From assembly GCA_963920575.1 (NCBI GenBank), contig OY986966.1, positions 24,209,717 to 24,273,716 of the forward strand: a DNA stretch of 64,000 nucleotides. Reading direction: 5' to 3'. The DNA comes from Narthecium ossifragum (taxonomy: Eukaryota; Streptophyta; Magnoliopsida; Dioscoreales; Nartheciaceae). A program made the translations under genes and the position numbers. Positions 42,401 to 54,441 of this stretch are shown here, one piece after another. Each line of letters begins with the position of its first letter. The first letter of the stretch is position 1. The notes under the pieces were generated by a model. It was not told where the DNA came from. It worked only from the letters and a program-made list of their open reading frames with translations, and made no database searches.

Positions 42401-45400
42401 CAAGCTATTTATGACCGGCGGAAACGACGATGACTACTACTTTCTAGGTAATAACGTTCTTCCTATTATATACATTTGTGTTTGGAAAAATGATGATTTT
42501 TATGATATAGGTGATTTGAAAAACCAATTAAGTTGGCAACCAAAAGTCATATTTAGATTGATATTAATGTGATTCAAAATTCTCGTTTTTTGATCTACCT
42601 TTTGAATTAAGAGGAAAAAAATTGAAGAGAAGGTGGTTTGTTTTTTTTGTTTTTGGCTGACAATTTGTTCACTTTCCTTATTTTCTTTTTATTTAATTTA
42701 AAATTTCGTAGAGGCAAAAGACAAACTTTAAAAATTCATTGACTAATAAAATGAAAATATACTTAAATAGACAAATCCAAGAAAGCAGCCACTCCATGAC
42801 CCTCTATTGCGTCTCCTCTGCTTCAGCCCAAATGGCGAAGAAAGCAGTGAGATACGCAGTAGTGAGCATCCTCCTCCCTCTCTCTCTCCACTCTATTCTG
42901 CATGGTTTCGCTCTCTTCTTTGCTTTCTCCTCTACTTGTGCATGATTCCTTCTTCTTCAGATTGATTCGTTCACTGATGTGCCATTCAAAGGGAACCCAG
43001 CGGCTGTTAGCGTGGCGGAGGAAGGGGATTTGGCGGATGAGGAGTGGATGCAGTCGGTGGCCACAGAGTTCAACGTCCCCACTACCGCTTTCTTGACTCG
43101 TGCCATCCAAATATCAGCTGATTTGGCCCAGGGGAATGTTTCGAATCCTAGGTTTCACCTCCGATGGTTCACGCCCGTTGCCGAGGTCAGCTTTCAATCC
43201 AATTTTTGCGCTTTCAGAGGAAATTGACGCGTTGCAGCTCATAAATTTTGTGTTTTCCCACTGGATTGGGTTAAGAAGGATCATGTGGTTTATAGTTGCA
43301 TGGATGCAGCAAAGCATTAGCTTTTGATAGTTTTCGAAAACTTAGATGCTCAGTGGGTCGTTAGTGGGTTCAAATTGCATAGGATTGTTGGGCGGTGACT
43401 GATCATGGAGGATCATCGCAGATCGTCGATGGAGAGAGAGGGGGATAGAATTGTTAAGGTTAGGATATTTCGCTCCTTTGTTTTTTTAAGTAACAGTTGG
43501 TGAGATCAGTATACCGACTTTTTAGAGACAGAAATAAAAAAATTCGACATGTTTTGCCTGACATGGGCAGATTTCGAACAGCATAGACCGACAGAGTTTC
43601 GAAGTTTTCTGCTGGCATGGTATGGGCTGCACGCATAATGCACTCGGCACAGTCTCTTGGTTCCAAGTTTGGTTTCTATGTGTATGTTATAGTCTTCTTG
43701 ATGCGTTTCTCGTATGGCTTGATAACAGAATATGATATCTCTGCTGAACTCAGTTGGTTAACCAAGGCAGGCAAGATACTGATAATTTCTTTTCATATTA
43801 TTTGCATTAATGATGAGGCTTATTCACGTAAGCTTGTGATGTTTATGATGTTCCAGAGTCGATTTTTTTAAAACATGTTTACATTCTATGTGGCTTTCGA
43901 TACAGCTGATCCTGATGATACACTGACTTAAGTTTCTTTCTCATTTTTTCTCTATATGCTGCTTGCTTTTTTCTCAACTTTGTGTGCTTTAGTTTCTGCT
44001 CGCCCGCTTAAATTGTTCAACTCGTCATGCAAGATCAATCACTATGCAACCTTACTTTGACACTGGATCCTTGTTTGCGTTTCAAACTTGCAAGTAAATC
44101 TGAATTCTTGTTCTTTTGTGGGACGATTCATCTCTCTTTTATTGTGTATTGTTTTATTGAATTTTAAAGTCCTTCGAAAGGCTTCATTCAGTCCATTTTT
44201 CTTGCAGGTTAACATTTGCGGGCATGCCACTTTAGCTGCTGCATATTTCCTTTTTACACTGGATTCTTCAGATTGTGACAGGATTAAGTTTATCACAAAA
44301 TCTGGACTTATGACAGCCAAGAAAGTCAGTAATCTTAAGCATTCTGGAATATCGAATGGAGCAAATGGGAAATTCTCTGTTGAGTTGGATTTTCCTTTGA
44401 TTCAAATGATAGAATGTGATTCAGAGGAGATCCCGTCAATTCCAGAAACTTTGGATGGTTTGTCAATGCTCAGTGTAAACAAGACAACAAGTGCTGGTGA
44501 CCTCATTGTAATTCATCATAGCTGTCTTGCTATATACAATTTGTTATATGGCCATCTTTTGCACACTTTCTTGTTATCCAGTCTGAACAGGAACATACAA
44601 GGAACTTCACTGCAAATTTTGGATATCTTTAAGGCCTTTTTACTATATCCCCTGCAATTTCATTGTCGAAGAACCTCTTTTTTTGTATTGATAACTTCAC
44701 ATGCTTCTCATTGCATGTGTTGCAAACGCATTAAATCAAATTTCGATTAATGAAGCAGGAAAAATGGTAGAAGTTACTTCCTTTTTTGTGACTTCTTATT
44801 GCAATAATGATGTGAAATGTTAGGCTTATTGGTAAAACACACATTCTTCGTGTAACATGTCATAAGTAATGTTGTCAAAGCTTTCTATGTGAAATCAACC
44901 ATAAATCTAGAATAAGTTGGCTTCCCGTGTCTGTTGTACATAGTTATTTGACCAAATCGTTTGAAAGCTAGACCTCTGTTTTGGGTGATGCTAAGAGTTT
45001 CTTGCTTGTGTAATCATTTACTCAAATACAGTTATGAGGTTGCTTTTGCAAAAAAAAATTTGCCGACATTCCCACAGATCATTTGTGAACTGATAGGTGG
45101 AACTTGCTTCTGGAAAGGTGTTGCTAATGTGCAGCCGAACTTTGACGAGCTAAAAGAATGTGCTGGGAGAGGGGTTGTCATTACTGGCCCTGCTCCTCCT
45201 GGATCTGGATTTGGCATCTTCTCTCGATTCCTCTGTCCAAAAATGGGAGTTAATGAGGTACTATATGCAATTTGTATAGACTCGAAACCATTTTTCTTGA
45301 AAGCTATTTTCTAAGATGATGCATCAATATAATTTTGTCGCATAAGGATCACATTTCCTCTTTTATAAATTTTAGCTCCATTTATGGTTTCTTTTTTTAT

Positions 45401-46818
45401 TCTGGGACTATTCTATCAGGAGGATCAAATGCAAAAGCCTTGGATCACAAAGTTTCTGCTTGACCATATAGATTTGCTTCTTTTCACTTTCTTTTAATGA
45501 GCTTGATGAGAAGGGATCATCTCCAATCCAGTTGTAAGGTCTTATGACCTTATTAGTAGCTGAAGTGTAGGAGGGGTAATTTTCTTAAGGATAAAACTGT
45601 TACAAAAGCATCAGAATACTAGTAGATGTTTAAAAACGTTAATCGACACCAGGAGGACAACGACTTGCTTTTATGTGCCACTAACAAGTATTCTGTTTGT
45701 TCAGTTGCCACCTGTTCATATAGACCTAGCAGGTGTTATTTTCCCTCTGGTTCATTATAATGTATTGGATGTGTGCTTATGCTATATCAGGATTTTTAAA
45801 ATGTTGAATTACAATCGACAATATCTGATTTTCTTGGACATAAGAAGTTTTACTACATCTATATATGAAATACTGATATTCTTTTCTTGGTCAAGTTTGT
45901 TATGGGTGACCATGTTCTGAATTCTTCAAAGATGGTAAGCATTTAAACTTATATTAATTAGCGATTAGGGCAAGTGTAGACCATAAGTAGCCAACAAATA
46001 ATGATGAATTTTCTACCTTTAGCCTATTTTTGAGAGCTTTCCCTAATCAGCTTGAATACTTTAGCTGTATGTACAAAAAAAAATTTATCTCTGTATTTTT
46101 TAATCTATGTGTCATTAGACACAGCAAGTTCACGTTAGATGTGGTTATGTTATGCTTCAAAACCACTTTTGCAGCTTTCATTTTGATTAACTAGCAGTGT
46201 TCTGCATGCTCAGTGCATGCCACTTATTCATTCTCAGTACTCCTCAACTGTGATAGAGTCTTTCTGGCTATTTTTTGGCCATTTCCAGCCGCCTGCCCTC
46301 CTTCAAGCCGGCAAACAGCTTGTACCTTGCAGGTTTTGGGGCCTTAAGGTGGGTTTTGCTTTAGTAATAGCTCAATGAAGCTGATCATCTACTGTAGTTA
46401 AAAGTTCCTAGCTAGTCTCCATTGTAATAGACAAGCTAGTTGCCATATTTGCGCTAGTCCTCTTCGTAATTTCATCTTTGGAGATATTTTATCGTCTCCT
46501 ACAAAGGTAATGTTTGCAAGTAAGGAGGTTATGACACATAATTTCCTATAGAACTTTCAACTTCAATGTTTTCTCATTACTGTTGTGCAATTGTCTTAAC
46601 GTTCTGTTCAATCCCCTTTTTAATGATTCATTCCTGAGCCTTCATTCTGGTTCGAGACTGAAAGTTTCTTTAAGTTCTCTCCAAACCTTATTGAGTGTAT
46701 AATCCACTTAATAAGTAGCAGTTTTTGACATGTTGTAGCTGGCAGCCAAGGATTACTGTGCTGGCCACAGACTGGCATGATGCGTGCTAATCTGATACGA
46801 TGAATTTAAAAATCTTGA

Positions 46819-46848
46819 GTCTTTCTTTTCTTTTCTTTTCTTTTCTTT
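46819..46848. repeat. TTTTC short tandem repeat
   Basis: About five copies of CTTTT just upstream of exon 5 of the second PhzF-like copy. Confidence 0.8.
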
Positions 46849-46935
46849 GGTTGCATGTGCATCTTTCAGGATCCTGTATGTGGAAGTGCACATTGCGCCT
46901 TAGCACCCTTTTGGAGTAAAAAGCTGGGGAAAAGA

Positions 46936-47244
46936 GTAAGGAAAATGATTTGTGCATATGGACAGGTGCATTGTGTAACGCACATCTTTCAGGATCCTGT
47001 ATGTAGTCCATCGGTGGTGATCTAGACTACATTAATGAATCAATCGATTAATTTGTATTGGCAGTGAGGTACCGATTCATTGACAGAGTCCATCGGTATC
47101 TCACCATCAATGGACTAGATGAATAATTCAATTGGTAGTCTACTATTGATTCATTGATTAGCCCTACTGATGGACTACATGAAAGAATCGGTAGTTCATG
47201 TGTAATGCACATATGACGTCATCATGTACACCAATCAACGCCCG
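46936..47244. mobile_element. Insertion with CGGTAG repeats in exon 5 of PhzF copy B
   Basis: About 310 bp between two GGAAAA copies splits the exon. It contains a second copy of the exon start (CATCTTTCAGGATCCTGTA at about 46982) and then ACTACCGATTCATTG/GAATCGGTAGTTC-type sequence in both orientations. Inner ends GTGCATTGTGTAACGCACAT and TGTGTAATGCACATA look like inverted ends. Confidence 0.6.
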
Positions 47245-47939
47245 AGGGAAAATAGCCTTATTGCTTACATGGTAATCTATCTGCAGCCATTATTCATTCT
47301 CTCTCTTAAGTATATGTAATATGCTGAAGCATATAATCTAGCATATCGGCAAATTTTATCAGAAAATGGTATTCACTTATCCATCTTATAGACTGTTCTT
47401 TGCTGCTGCTTCTTATTTTTTTGAGATAGATGGATGATTCAGTAAGCTCTGTAATACTCAATACTGTATTTTTATTGAACCAGGCTTCTCCAAGGGGTGG
47501 GAGATTGGATCTTTAATTGGAAGAGGAGACCCAGCGGCTCAAGATACGTGGAGTGTCATCGTTATGGTAGGTTCCTTGTTGGTATAACTAGGAGACGTGT
47601 GGCAAACAGTTGAAGTATAATAACACCAGTCCATGCATGGCTTAAACACGTAAACACGCTCCATGTTTGAAAATTTTAAAATATCAACGCTCTGTTGATG
47701 GAAAATTCATTCATACGCCAGTGAGATCTCGGAACTTCCTGTGATAAATCCGTGATTGACACCTCATTTAGCCATGACAATATCATGGTGTGACTCTTGT
47801 TGGTAAACAGGAAGAACTCAAAGGATACCTTTTCACGTAGATACCCTTATGAAATTATGAATTCCATGTATACCCTCCAAAATCTCTTATTTTGCACATT
47901 TGTAAAATAGTAGCTTTTATTTTCCTAAACGTGTATATG

Positions 47940-48240
47940 TGATACATGTTCACGTGGCATGTGTATTACACATGCTTTGAATTGATAGTGAGATACTGAT
48001 TCTATCATCTAGTTCATTGGTAGTGAGATACCGATGGACTGGATCAATGAATCGGTAGCTCACTACCGATTATATCAATCATTCGGTAGCTCACTACCGG
48101 TACAATTCAATCGATAATGAGCTATCGATTCATTGATCTAGAGATACCGATGGATTAGATGATAGAATCGGTAGTGGATTATCGATAGGTGGCATGTGCA
48201 TTATACATACCACCTATCCATGTACACAAATATTTTTTCT
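47940..48240. repeat. Second CGGTAG palindromic block
   Basis: The same motifs as in the insertion at 46936-47244 (AATCGGTAGCTCACTACCG, GAGATACCGATGGA), bounded by GTGGCATGTGTATTACACAT and GGCATGTGCATTATACATACC. Likely another member of the same short element family, about 0.35 kb downstream of the last exon of copy B. Confidence 0.65.
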
Positions 48241-49045
48241 ATTTGAAAAAATCATTGTTTTGAGTGTAATCTCGCTAAAATAGCTTAAATTTGATTATTC
48301 TTAACCTCTTATTTTACACTTCTTCTTCAAAAGGAATTTTGTACTATATATATAACGAGTACTCACCCGTGTCCCTGGCATGATTTTCCAGTTCTCTTAC
48401 TTAGGAAATATGTATATGTATATGTAAAGCTAACTTAGTGAATATGTATATGTAAATCAAATTAAGGTTGATATATAAATTAACTTAGAGAATATGTACA
48501 TCTAAACAGTCTTATTAAGGGGAAACGATTGTAACCGTTTTTACTCCTTATAAAGTTGATTTACAATTTTACAAGAAGATTTGGATAATCACGATCATTT
48601 TGAGGTGGTCTTTATAATTCAATCCTGTCCACGAATAGGGTGCTGGTCCAACAGTTCTAAAGCACGTAAAGTTAATGGATTCGGAGATATAGACGGAACT
48701 CTCACCCGGTAATGTTATCATTCAACAACACGGCTTCCTTTGGAATCACGTTTAAGGGAGACCCGTGTCCGAGGTTTTTTTCCTTCTAGTATCACGTTTA
48801 AGGAGACCGTGTCCAAGGTTTTTTGTCCTTCTAGTAGGATCCGAATCCGGATCCGATATTAGATACAAGGTGCTTTCGTGAGAGAAGAGGCGAGAGAATA
48901 TTCCGTCTCGGCGGGAATAAAAGATACCAAATCCCACCGCTTCCTTCACCGCAAACAAACCATCCGAGTCCAATCGTCGTCTCCGAGGAAAAGAAGCCAG
49001 AGAAAGGAGGGAAGAGAAGCTTTCGGTCGCGAATCCTCAACAGCC
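48241..49045. promoter_or_regulatory. Upstream region of the R3H gene
   Basis: AT-rich to about 48700, with ATATGTATATGTA repeats near 48410-48500, then GC-richer leader. A short direct repeat AATCACGTTTAAGGGAGACC / TATCACGTTTAAGGAGACC lies at about 48745 and 48790. No certain TATA box. Confidence 0.45.
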
Positions 49046-52000
49046 ATGGCGAATGTATCAGTTCGGGAGCGGGAGGAGGAGGAGATCATCACCTCCTCCA
49101 TCTTCGACTCCCAAAAAGGTCCCTTTTTTACCCAATTAGTGATCTCCCTCGCTGTCTCTGATCTCGGGGTTGTCAAGGGGATCTAATGGTAGATCTTGGG
49201 ATTCAGTAGGCTTCCTGGGGTTTATGTTTGTCTCTTGTGATTTCAAGGTGGGGAGGTTGTGAAGTCCCGCGGGCAATTGCTCGAGAGGAAGATCGATGTT
49301 CTTCAAAATTTGGCGGGGAAGGTAAAGATCGTAGTTTTAGCTCCAATGGCGACGTCTTAGCAAATGAGCTCATTATCCTTCTGAACAAATGTGAACAAAT
49401 TCGATTCATTCGTTTTTTGACCTTCTTAAATGTCTCAGGTGAGTAATAGGCGGTCTCGCAGATGGTTGAATGATCGATTACTGATTGAACTTGTTCCTCG
49501 GCTGAATGCTGATGAAATAAGGGGCCTCTTTGCTCCTCCTCCCTGGGGTAAGGTTCTTTCCTTTTATAGAAGACTATTTTCCTTCAAATAGTTGCACATT
49601 AATGTCATTTGAATTGGATAACATACCCTTTGGTTTACATGCTGTTATTACTTGCAGTAGAGTATCCTCTAAAGAGAAAAACTTTAGTCCTATATCAGCA
49701 ATTCAGAAACCTGTGAAAAATTGTCTTGTTTTTGTTGAAGGGTACGACATTTCTTATCGATTTCAGTAGCCATTAAGTTAGGTAAACAAAGGTGCTCTAA
49801 AGGGCAATATGCTTCAGTTGCTTGAGTTTTAGCTGCAAATAGCCATAAGGGATTCATCTTGGATCAACTTGCGTCATGCATGTTTCCTGGATTTCAATAT
49901 GACATTAGGGCAAGACTGGATAAATTCTTGTTACTTCAGAATTTTGGATGTTATCAAACTTAGCTGATCATTCCGTTGTTTCTAGTTAGTTAGCTTTGTA
50001 ATTTATTAATGTTCAACCATGTGTGATTATTTTAGTTATTATTTGCATAGGCCTCAAATGTCATAAAAAATGTTCTCGTGGTCCGGACCCATGCCGTGTA
50101 TTTGTGGCTGAGATTGACGTTGAAAATCTATTTATCAAAAATTTTATTGAATCTTGAACAATACAATATGTTCTATTTTCTATTGTGGATGCACAAATGG
50201 ATAATACACTAGAGGAGTAGGTGAACAATAGTGATACATGCTTAAGAAAGTATTTGAGAGATAATGCCTCTGAGTTTTGGAGGAGGGAGGCTCAGCATTT
50301 AGGTTCCTGCAACTTACTGATGTTAAAGGTCTCAGTTTCATTTATGTTTGTGGAATTTGATTCTGAAGCTGAGTGGTACAAATTTGCAGATTCGCTGCTT
50401 TTAGGGATATCTCCATGACTAATCGGCTTCATTTATGAATGTTTTTGGGATTAAGTTGGACTGGGTTATTGGAAAGTCTATATCTTAGTGTCTTTTGAAC
50501 TCATTTGTCTTTTATCTTGAAGCTCGGATGGTTATAAAAACTATTTTTTTCCCTGCTTATCACATTAGATCTGTTGTTAAATGTCTCCAATCTTTTTTGC
50601 AGGTGATGATACACCATTATCACCATTTTGCATGACTAATAATGGGCAATGGGATGTATTTCGGAACATTGACATGGATGTAGAGGTGTGCTACTATCAT
50701 GGCTATACCTTAGGATGCATTTATTTTGAGAAAGTTTTCCATGGACTGTCTATTGTGATTAAAAGAAAGGCAGAAACTACCTTGAAACATTGAACTACAT
50801 GGGAATCCTTAGAACCTGGTCAATTTGCTGTTGTGATATTGGCCTTAGGCGGCTCATATTCTATGTTGATTCTAATCATTTTCTATCGGTTGCTGAAGGT
50901 AGTCCTCTAGGCATATAAAATATGTCTTCTTCTTCTTCTTCTTTTGACATAGGAGTCATTTTCTTCAATTAGATGACATTGCAATAATTCGTAATGTGCT
51001 CATGCGATCTAGGAAGACATGATACAAGCCTTGAAAAGATCTTCAACAAAGCGAAAAGAGCATGTGACTACAGATAAGATGGTTGCATTGAATTCATGGC
51101 ATCGAGTAGATTGCCGGACAAGGGAGGCACTGCGGCGCAGTTTCCTAACAGATATTGTTGTCAATTATGAGGTGAGAAAGTTAATTAACATAATGGTATA
51201 TGGTTTTTGGCTATTCTTTACCTTTAAATCATTCTTTTTCTTGGATATCCCTACAAGTTGTGAAATTGCAAAAATGGCCCTGAAATATTAACAAGTTTAA
51301 GTTAATATATATGATATCATCTGCTCCATGATTGGAATCCTTTGCCTTATTTGGCATAAACAAGTCATAAAGCAGCTTATGTTTTCTTATTATTAGTTGA
51401 GCCTAATACCCAGGCTTAGGGGATAAATGCTCTGGACTTCTACAAATAAATTTCCGCGGTGTAAGCTCCCGCTATTCTGAGCCATAAATTCGAATGATAA
51501 TTCTTTAGAATAAATTGCTGCCACCAGGCACGGGCTTGTGATATCCACAACGGAGGTCACAAGTGTTAACAACATGCACCCAAGTGCAAGTATCTTATGA
51601 TGTTGACTTTGATGTTCATTTGGAGGGTTTCGCACGCTGACATATGTTTTCACTTTGTCCCTAAATCTGCCCATTCTCTTGAAAAATCATGGTGGATTAG
51701 GTAGGATTCTACTAGCAATCAGTTTTTGGCACTATTCCTTCCAGAATCTAGCAATAAGCCAGTAGTGATGGTTTTTACAAACCATAGAGGGTCAACAGAG
51801 GTGAGGGCCTTTTGTCCAGAACATGTGTAGGGATCTTTCATTTTTTTTACACTCCTGTATGTAAATTGCGAGAATTGTTGCTATGAACTCTGCAATTGGT
51901 CTGTGATTTAACCTTGTACTTCATAGTATTTTCTAAAAGTGGTTCCAATACCTAGCTTGGATGACAATATTGGAGAGTTTGATGTCCTGATAATCAATGT

Positions 52001-52591
52001 AATACCAAAGTGATTTTGATAACTGATATTATTCCTTTATCCTATAGCGTTTAATAGCCTTTTACTATTCTAATTGTTTATTGCCTTTGTAGGAACGTAT
52101 AAGGGCGTTTATCAAGGATAGTGGGGACGGAGACATACTTGTGCTACGTATACAGGACCCTTTTCACCGTTTGTTGCTTCATGGTGTATGCGAGGTAAAA
52201 TTTCTTTTGGTGCGTTGATTGTTTAACTGCGTCTATCAATTTCAATGTAAATACCATTTGAGGTGTGAATGCTAAACAAATTCAACTGCAAACAACTGGA
52301 GCCTGGACACAGTGGGTTTCGTTCAGCTTCTCAGTTACGGGATAGCTATTACTGTCTCGCAAAATAAGAATGCTTTGATGAGCATCAGAACTAAACTTAG
52401 GTTTTGTTTGCTTCTAAACTCCTTTGTTCCTTATGCAGTTTTATGACTTGGTTTCTGTTACTGTTTCGACTTCGGGGGATGCAAAACTGTGGAAGATGAC
52501 AAGGATAAAGAAGAAATTGGGCTCCGAAGCTGTGCCTCCTAACATCACCCTCTGTCAGTTTCTAAAGATGGCAAAGGATGGTACTTTCTAA
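49046..52591 (+). CDS. R3H domain protein with R3H-associated N-terminal domain (seven exons)
   Basis: Exons 49046-49118, 49248-49321, 49439-49547, 50603-50685, 51013-51171, 52093-52194 and 52439-52591 join with consistent phases to 250 residues. Family features: a Glu-rich start, then the R3H-associated region (RRSRRWLNDRLLIELVPRLN, GLFAPPPWG), and near residue 180-215 an R3H domain with the R-x3-H signature (DPFHRLLLHGVCEFYDL). R3H domains bind single-stranded nucleic acids; plant members of this form are uncharacterised. The start ATG is in a good context (AACAGCCATGG). The last exon reads through GATGGTACTTTCTAA, giving a stop at 52589-52591; a splice at GATG|GTACTT to a further exon is possible. 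A LINE tail lies 275 bp beyond. Confidence 0.87.
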
Positions 52592-52654
52592 CATTCTTAA
52601 GTAGGAATCTCCTGTACTATACTTTCTCCAAAGTGGCAGGAAGAAAGCCTTGTT

Positions 52655-52785
52655 GTAAATTACCAGTCATGTAAATAAATTGTTTTAGTTCAATAAGATC
52701 CATGATTCATACTTTGGAAATTACCGGTCATGTAAATTAATTATTTTAGTTCAATACGATCCATGATTCATACTTTCACAGATTA
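52655..52785. repeat. Tandem duplication, unit about 62 bp
   Basis: Two copies of a unit containing GTCATGTAAATAAATTG and GATCCATGATTCATACTTT in the 3' flank of the R3H gene. Confidence 0.8.
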
Positions 52786-53854
52786 AGACATGTATGGAAG
52801 GTACTGATATATGGTGGATGTCATTTGTCACAAGGTTGTAACTCTTGAACATATAAACAGTAGTCTTTTTTTATTATTATTAGTTGAGCCCGAGCTCTGG
52901 GAAGCCCAATTAAAGGCTAAGCACAAGAGCTCATTGGAGGTCTGGGAACAACATCCCAGCCTCTGTTACATCAAAAGCAGAGCACGGCTGAAGAGCTTTG
53001 TGAGCTAGCCGGTCGGGGTGCGGGTTGATTTCACAAGGGATGTATGCAACTCTGAATTCAGTAGCCCTGTGACTTGTCCATCATATGTCTTGTACTATCT
53101 CTTGATAGTTTCACACCAATGGTAAACTTTCATCAATCATCTGGACTGTGTGGAGGGAGTCGTTTTCCACCAGCACCTGTTTGTAGCTTCGTTGTACTGC
53201 AGTGATGACCGCGAGGTGGGTGGCGTGCAGATCGCCGAGCAGGATGGAATCGGCTCGGTATGAGCCGATACTAGTCGCAGTGAACAAGGTCCTTTTCATC
53301 AATGCACACTACTCCAATGCATGTCGTGCTAGAGGTCTGATCAAAGAAGGCATCAGCCTGGAATCTAGCTCCGATCTCCTTCGTTGGGGGTGTTCGTGAT
53401 TCACGGAGCTTGGATATGTTGGTGAATTTTCCGGACTGCTGCTTGATCAAGTGGGCTAAAGCTTGGGTATCCTGACCTTTCTCCTCTGTTGCCGCTTTAT
53501 ATCTATCCTTTCATAACCACCATGCGTCGTAGGCAAGCATGGAGTTCATGTGCTTGTTCTCCTTGGATTTTCGTGATTGACACAGGCTCTCGATGTAGTT
53601 CGCCAAGGTGAGTGGAGAGATACTAGGTCTGACACTTACGGTATGTTTGGTTGCACAAAAATAATGGGAATGAAATGGTCAATTCTCTGGTCAAATCTCA
53701 TTCCCATGTTTGATTGGCATTTAACGTCAGGAATGGAATGCTTCATTCCTGACAACTTGGGAATAGACCATTCTCATCTCATATTCCGAAATGGTTCAAT
53801 CCTTTCCGAACGATGGAGGGAATAGAAAATTAAATTACTAAATTACCTGACCAT

Positions 53855-54060
53855 GTCTTTGTCGGGTCTCTTCCCTCTTCTTCTTCTCCTCTCTTCCCCG
53901 TCCTCTTCCCTCTTCCCTCTTCTTCTTCTCTTCTCTCTTACCCGTCCTCTTCCCTCTTCCCTCTTCTTCTTCCCCGTCTCCCTTCTCTCTTCTCTTCTTC
54001 TTCTTCTCTCTTCCGCGTCCCTCTTCTCCTCCCCTGTTTCTCTTCTTCTTCTCTCTGCCG
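53855..54060. repeat. Pyrimidine-rich tract
   Basis: Repeats of CTCTTCCCTCTTCTTCTTC and variants. The long Ser/Leu/Phe-rich frame on plus and the Glu/Arg/Lys-rich frame on minus come from this composition. Confidence 0.85.
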
Positions 54061-54267
54061 CTGCTCTTCGGCCTCCGGCTGACCGATGCCGAGAGGGACG
54101 GCGCATCTCCGCCGCGGCCGGGGCTAGTGACGGGCTTCGACGAGGACGATGGTACGCGCATCTCTTCTTCTTCTCCCTCCCTCCCTCTTCTCCTCCCCTG
54201 TTCTCTCCTCAGGCCGCCTCGAACGCGCACCCCTTCTTCCCTCTTCTCCTCCCGCTGCTCTTCAGCC

Positions 54268-54441
54268 TCCGCCGGCGGGGATACGACGGGGCTCGCACGG
54301 ATCTTCAAAGCAGAGTACCAAATCCCGCCGTGGTTTTCGCCGGACGCCCGGCGTGTTGTCTCTCGCCTCCTCGTCGCCGACCCAGAGAAGCGCATCTCCA
54401 TTGCCGCCCTAAAAGAGCTTACTGTAAATCCACACACTTGA
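54268..54441 (+). pseudogene. CIPK (CBL-interacting protein kinase) fragment captured in the element
   Basis: Two pieces of the C-lobe of a CIPK-type kinase are present in different frames. The first, RRGYDGART, matches the segment after the APE motif (RGYDGAKADVWSCG in the family). The second, [20 protein letters not shown] followed by [16 protein letters not shown], matches the later C-lobe. The part of about 35 residues that should lie between them is missing. No start, ATP site or NAF motif is present. The source gene is not in this window. Confidence 0.8.

Larger units (their letters stand above)
42832..47590 (+). pseudogene. PhzF-like copy B, decaying duplicate
   Basis: Exons equivalent to copy A: 42832-42861, 42961-43185, 44208-44507, about 45107-45257, 46870-about 46935 and after about 47244, 47484-about 47590. 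The first three exons are intact, with IDSFTDVPFKGNPAA and NICGHATLAAAYF. Defects: in exon 4 one base is missing relative to copy A (GGAAAGGTGTTG versus GCAAAGGATGTTG), shifting the frame unless an upstream AG at about 45078 is used; exon 5 is interrupted by about 310 bp; in the last exon the codon CAA of copy A is TAA and a further small deletion follows. The bacterial catalytic Glu position reads VPTTAF. Intron sequence is also shared with copy A, so the whole locus was duplicated. A truncated protein is possible. Confidence 0.85.
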
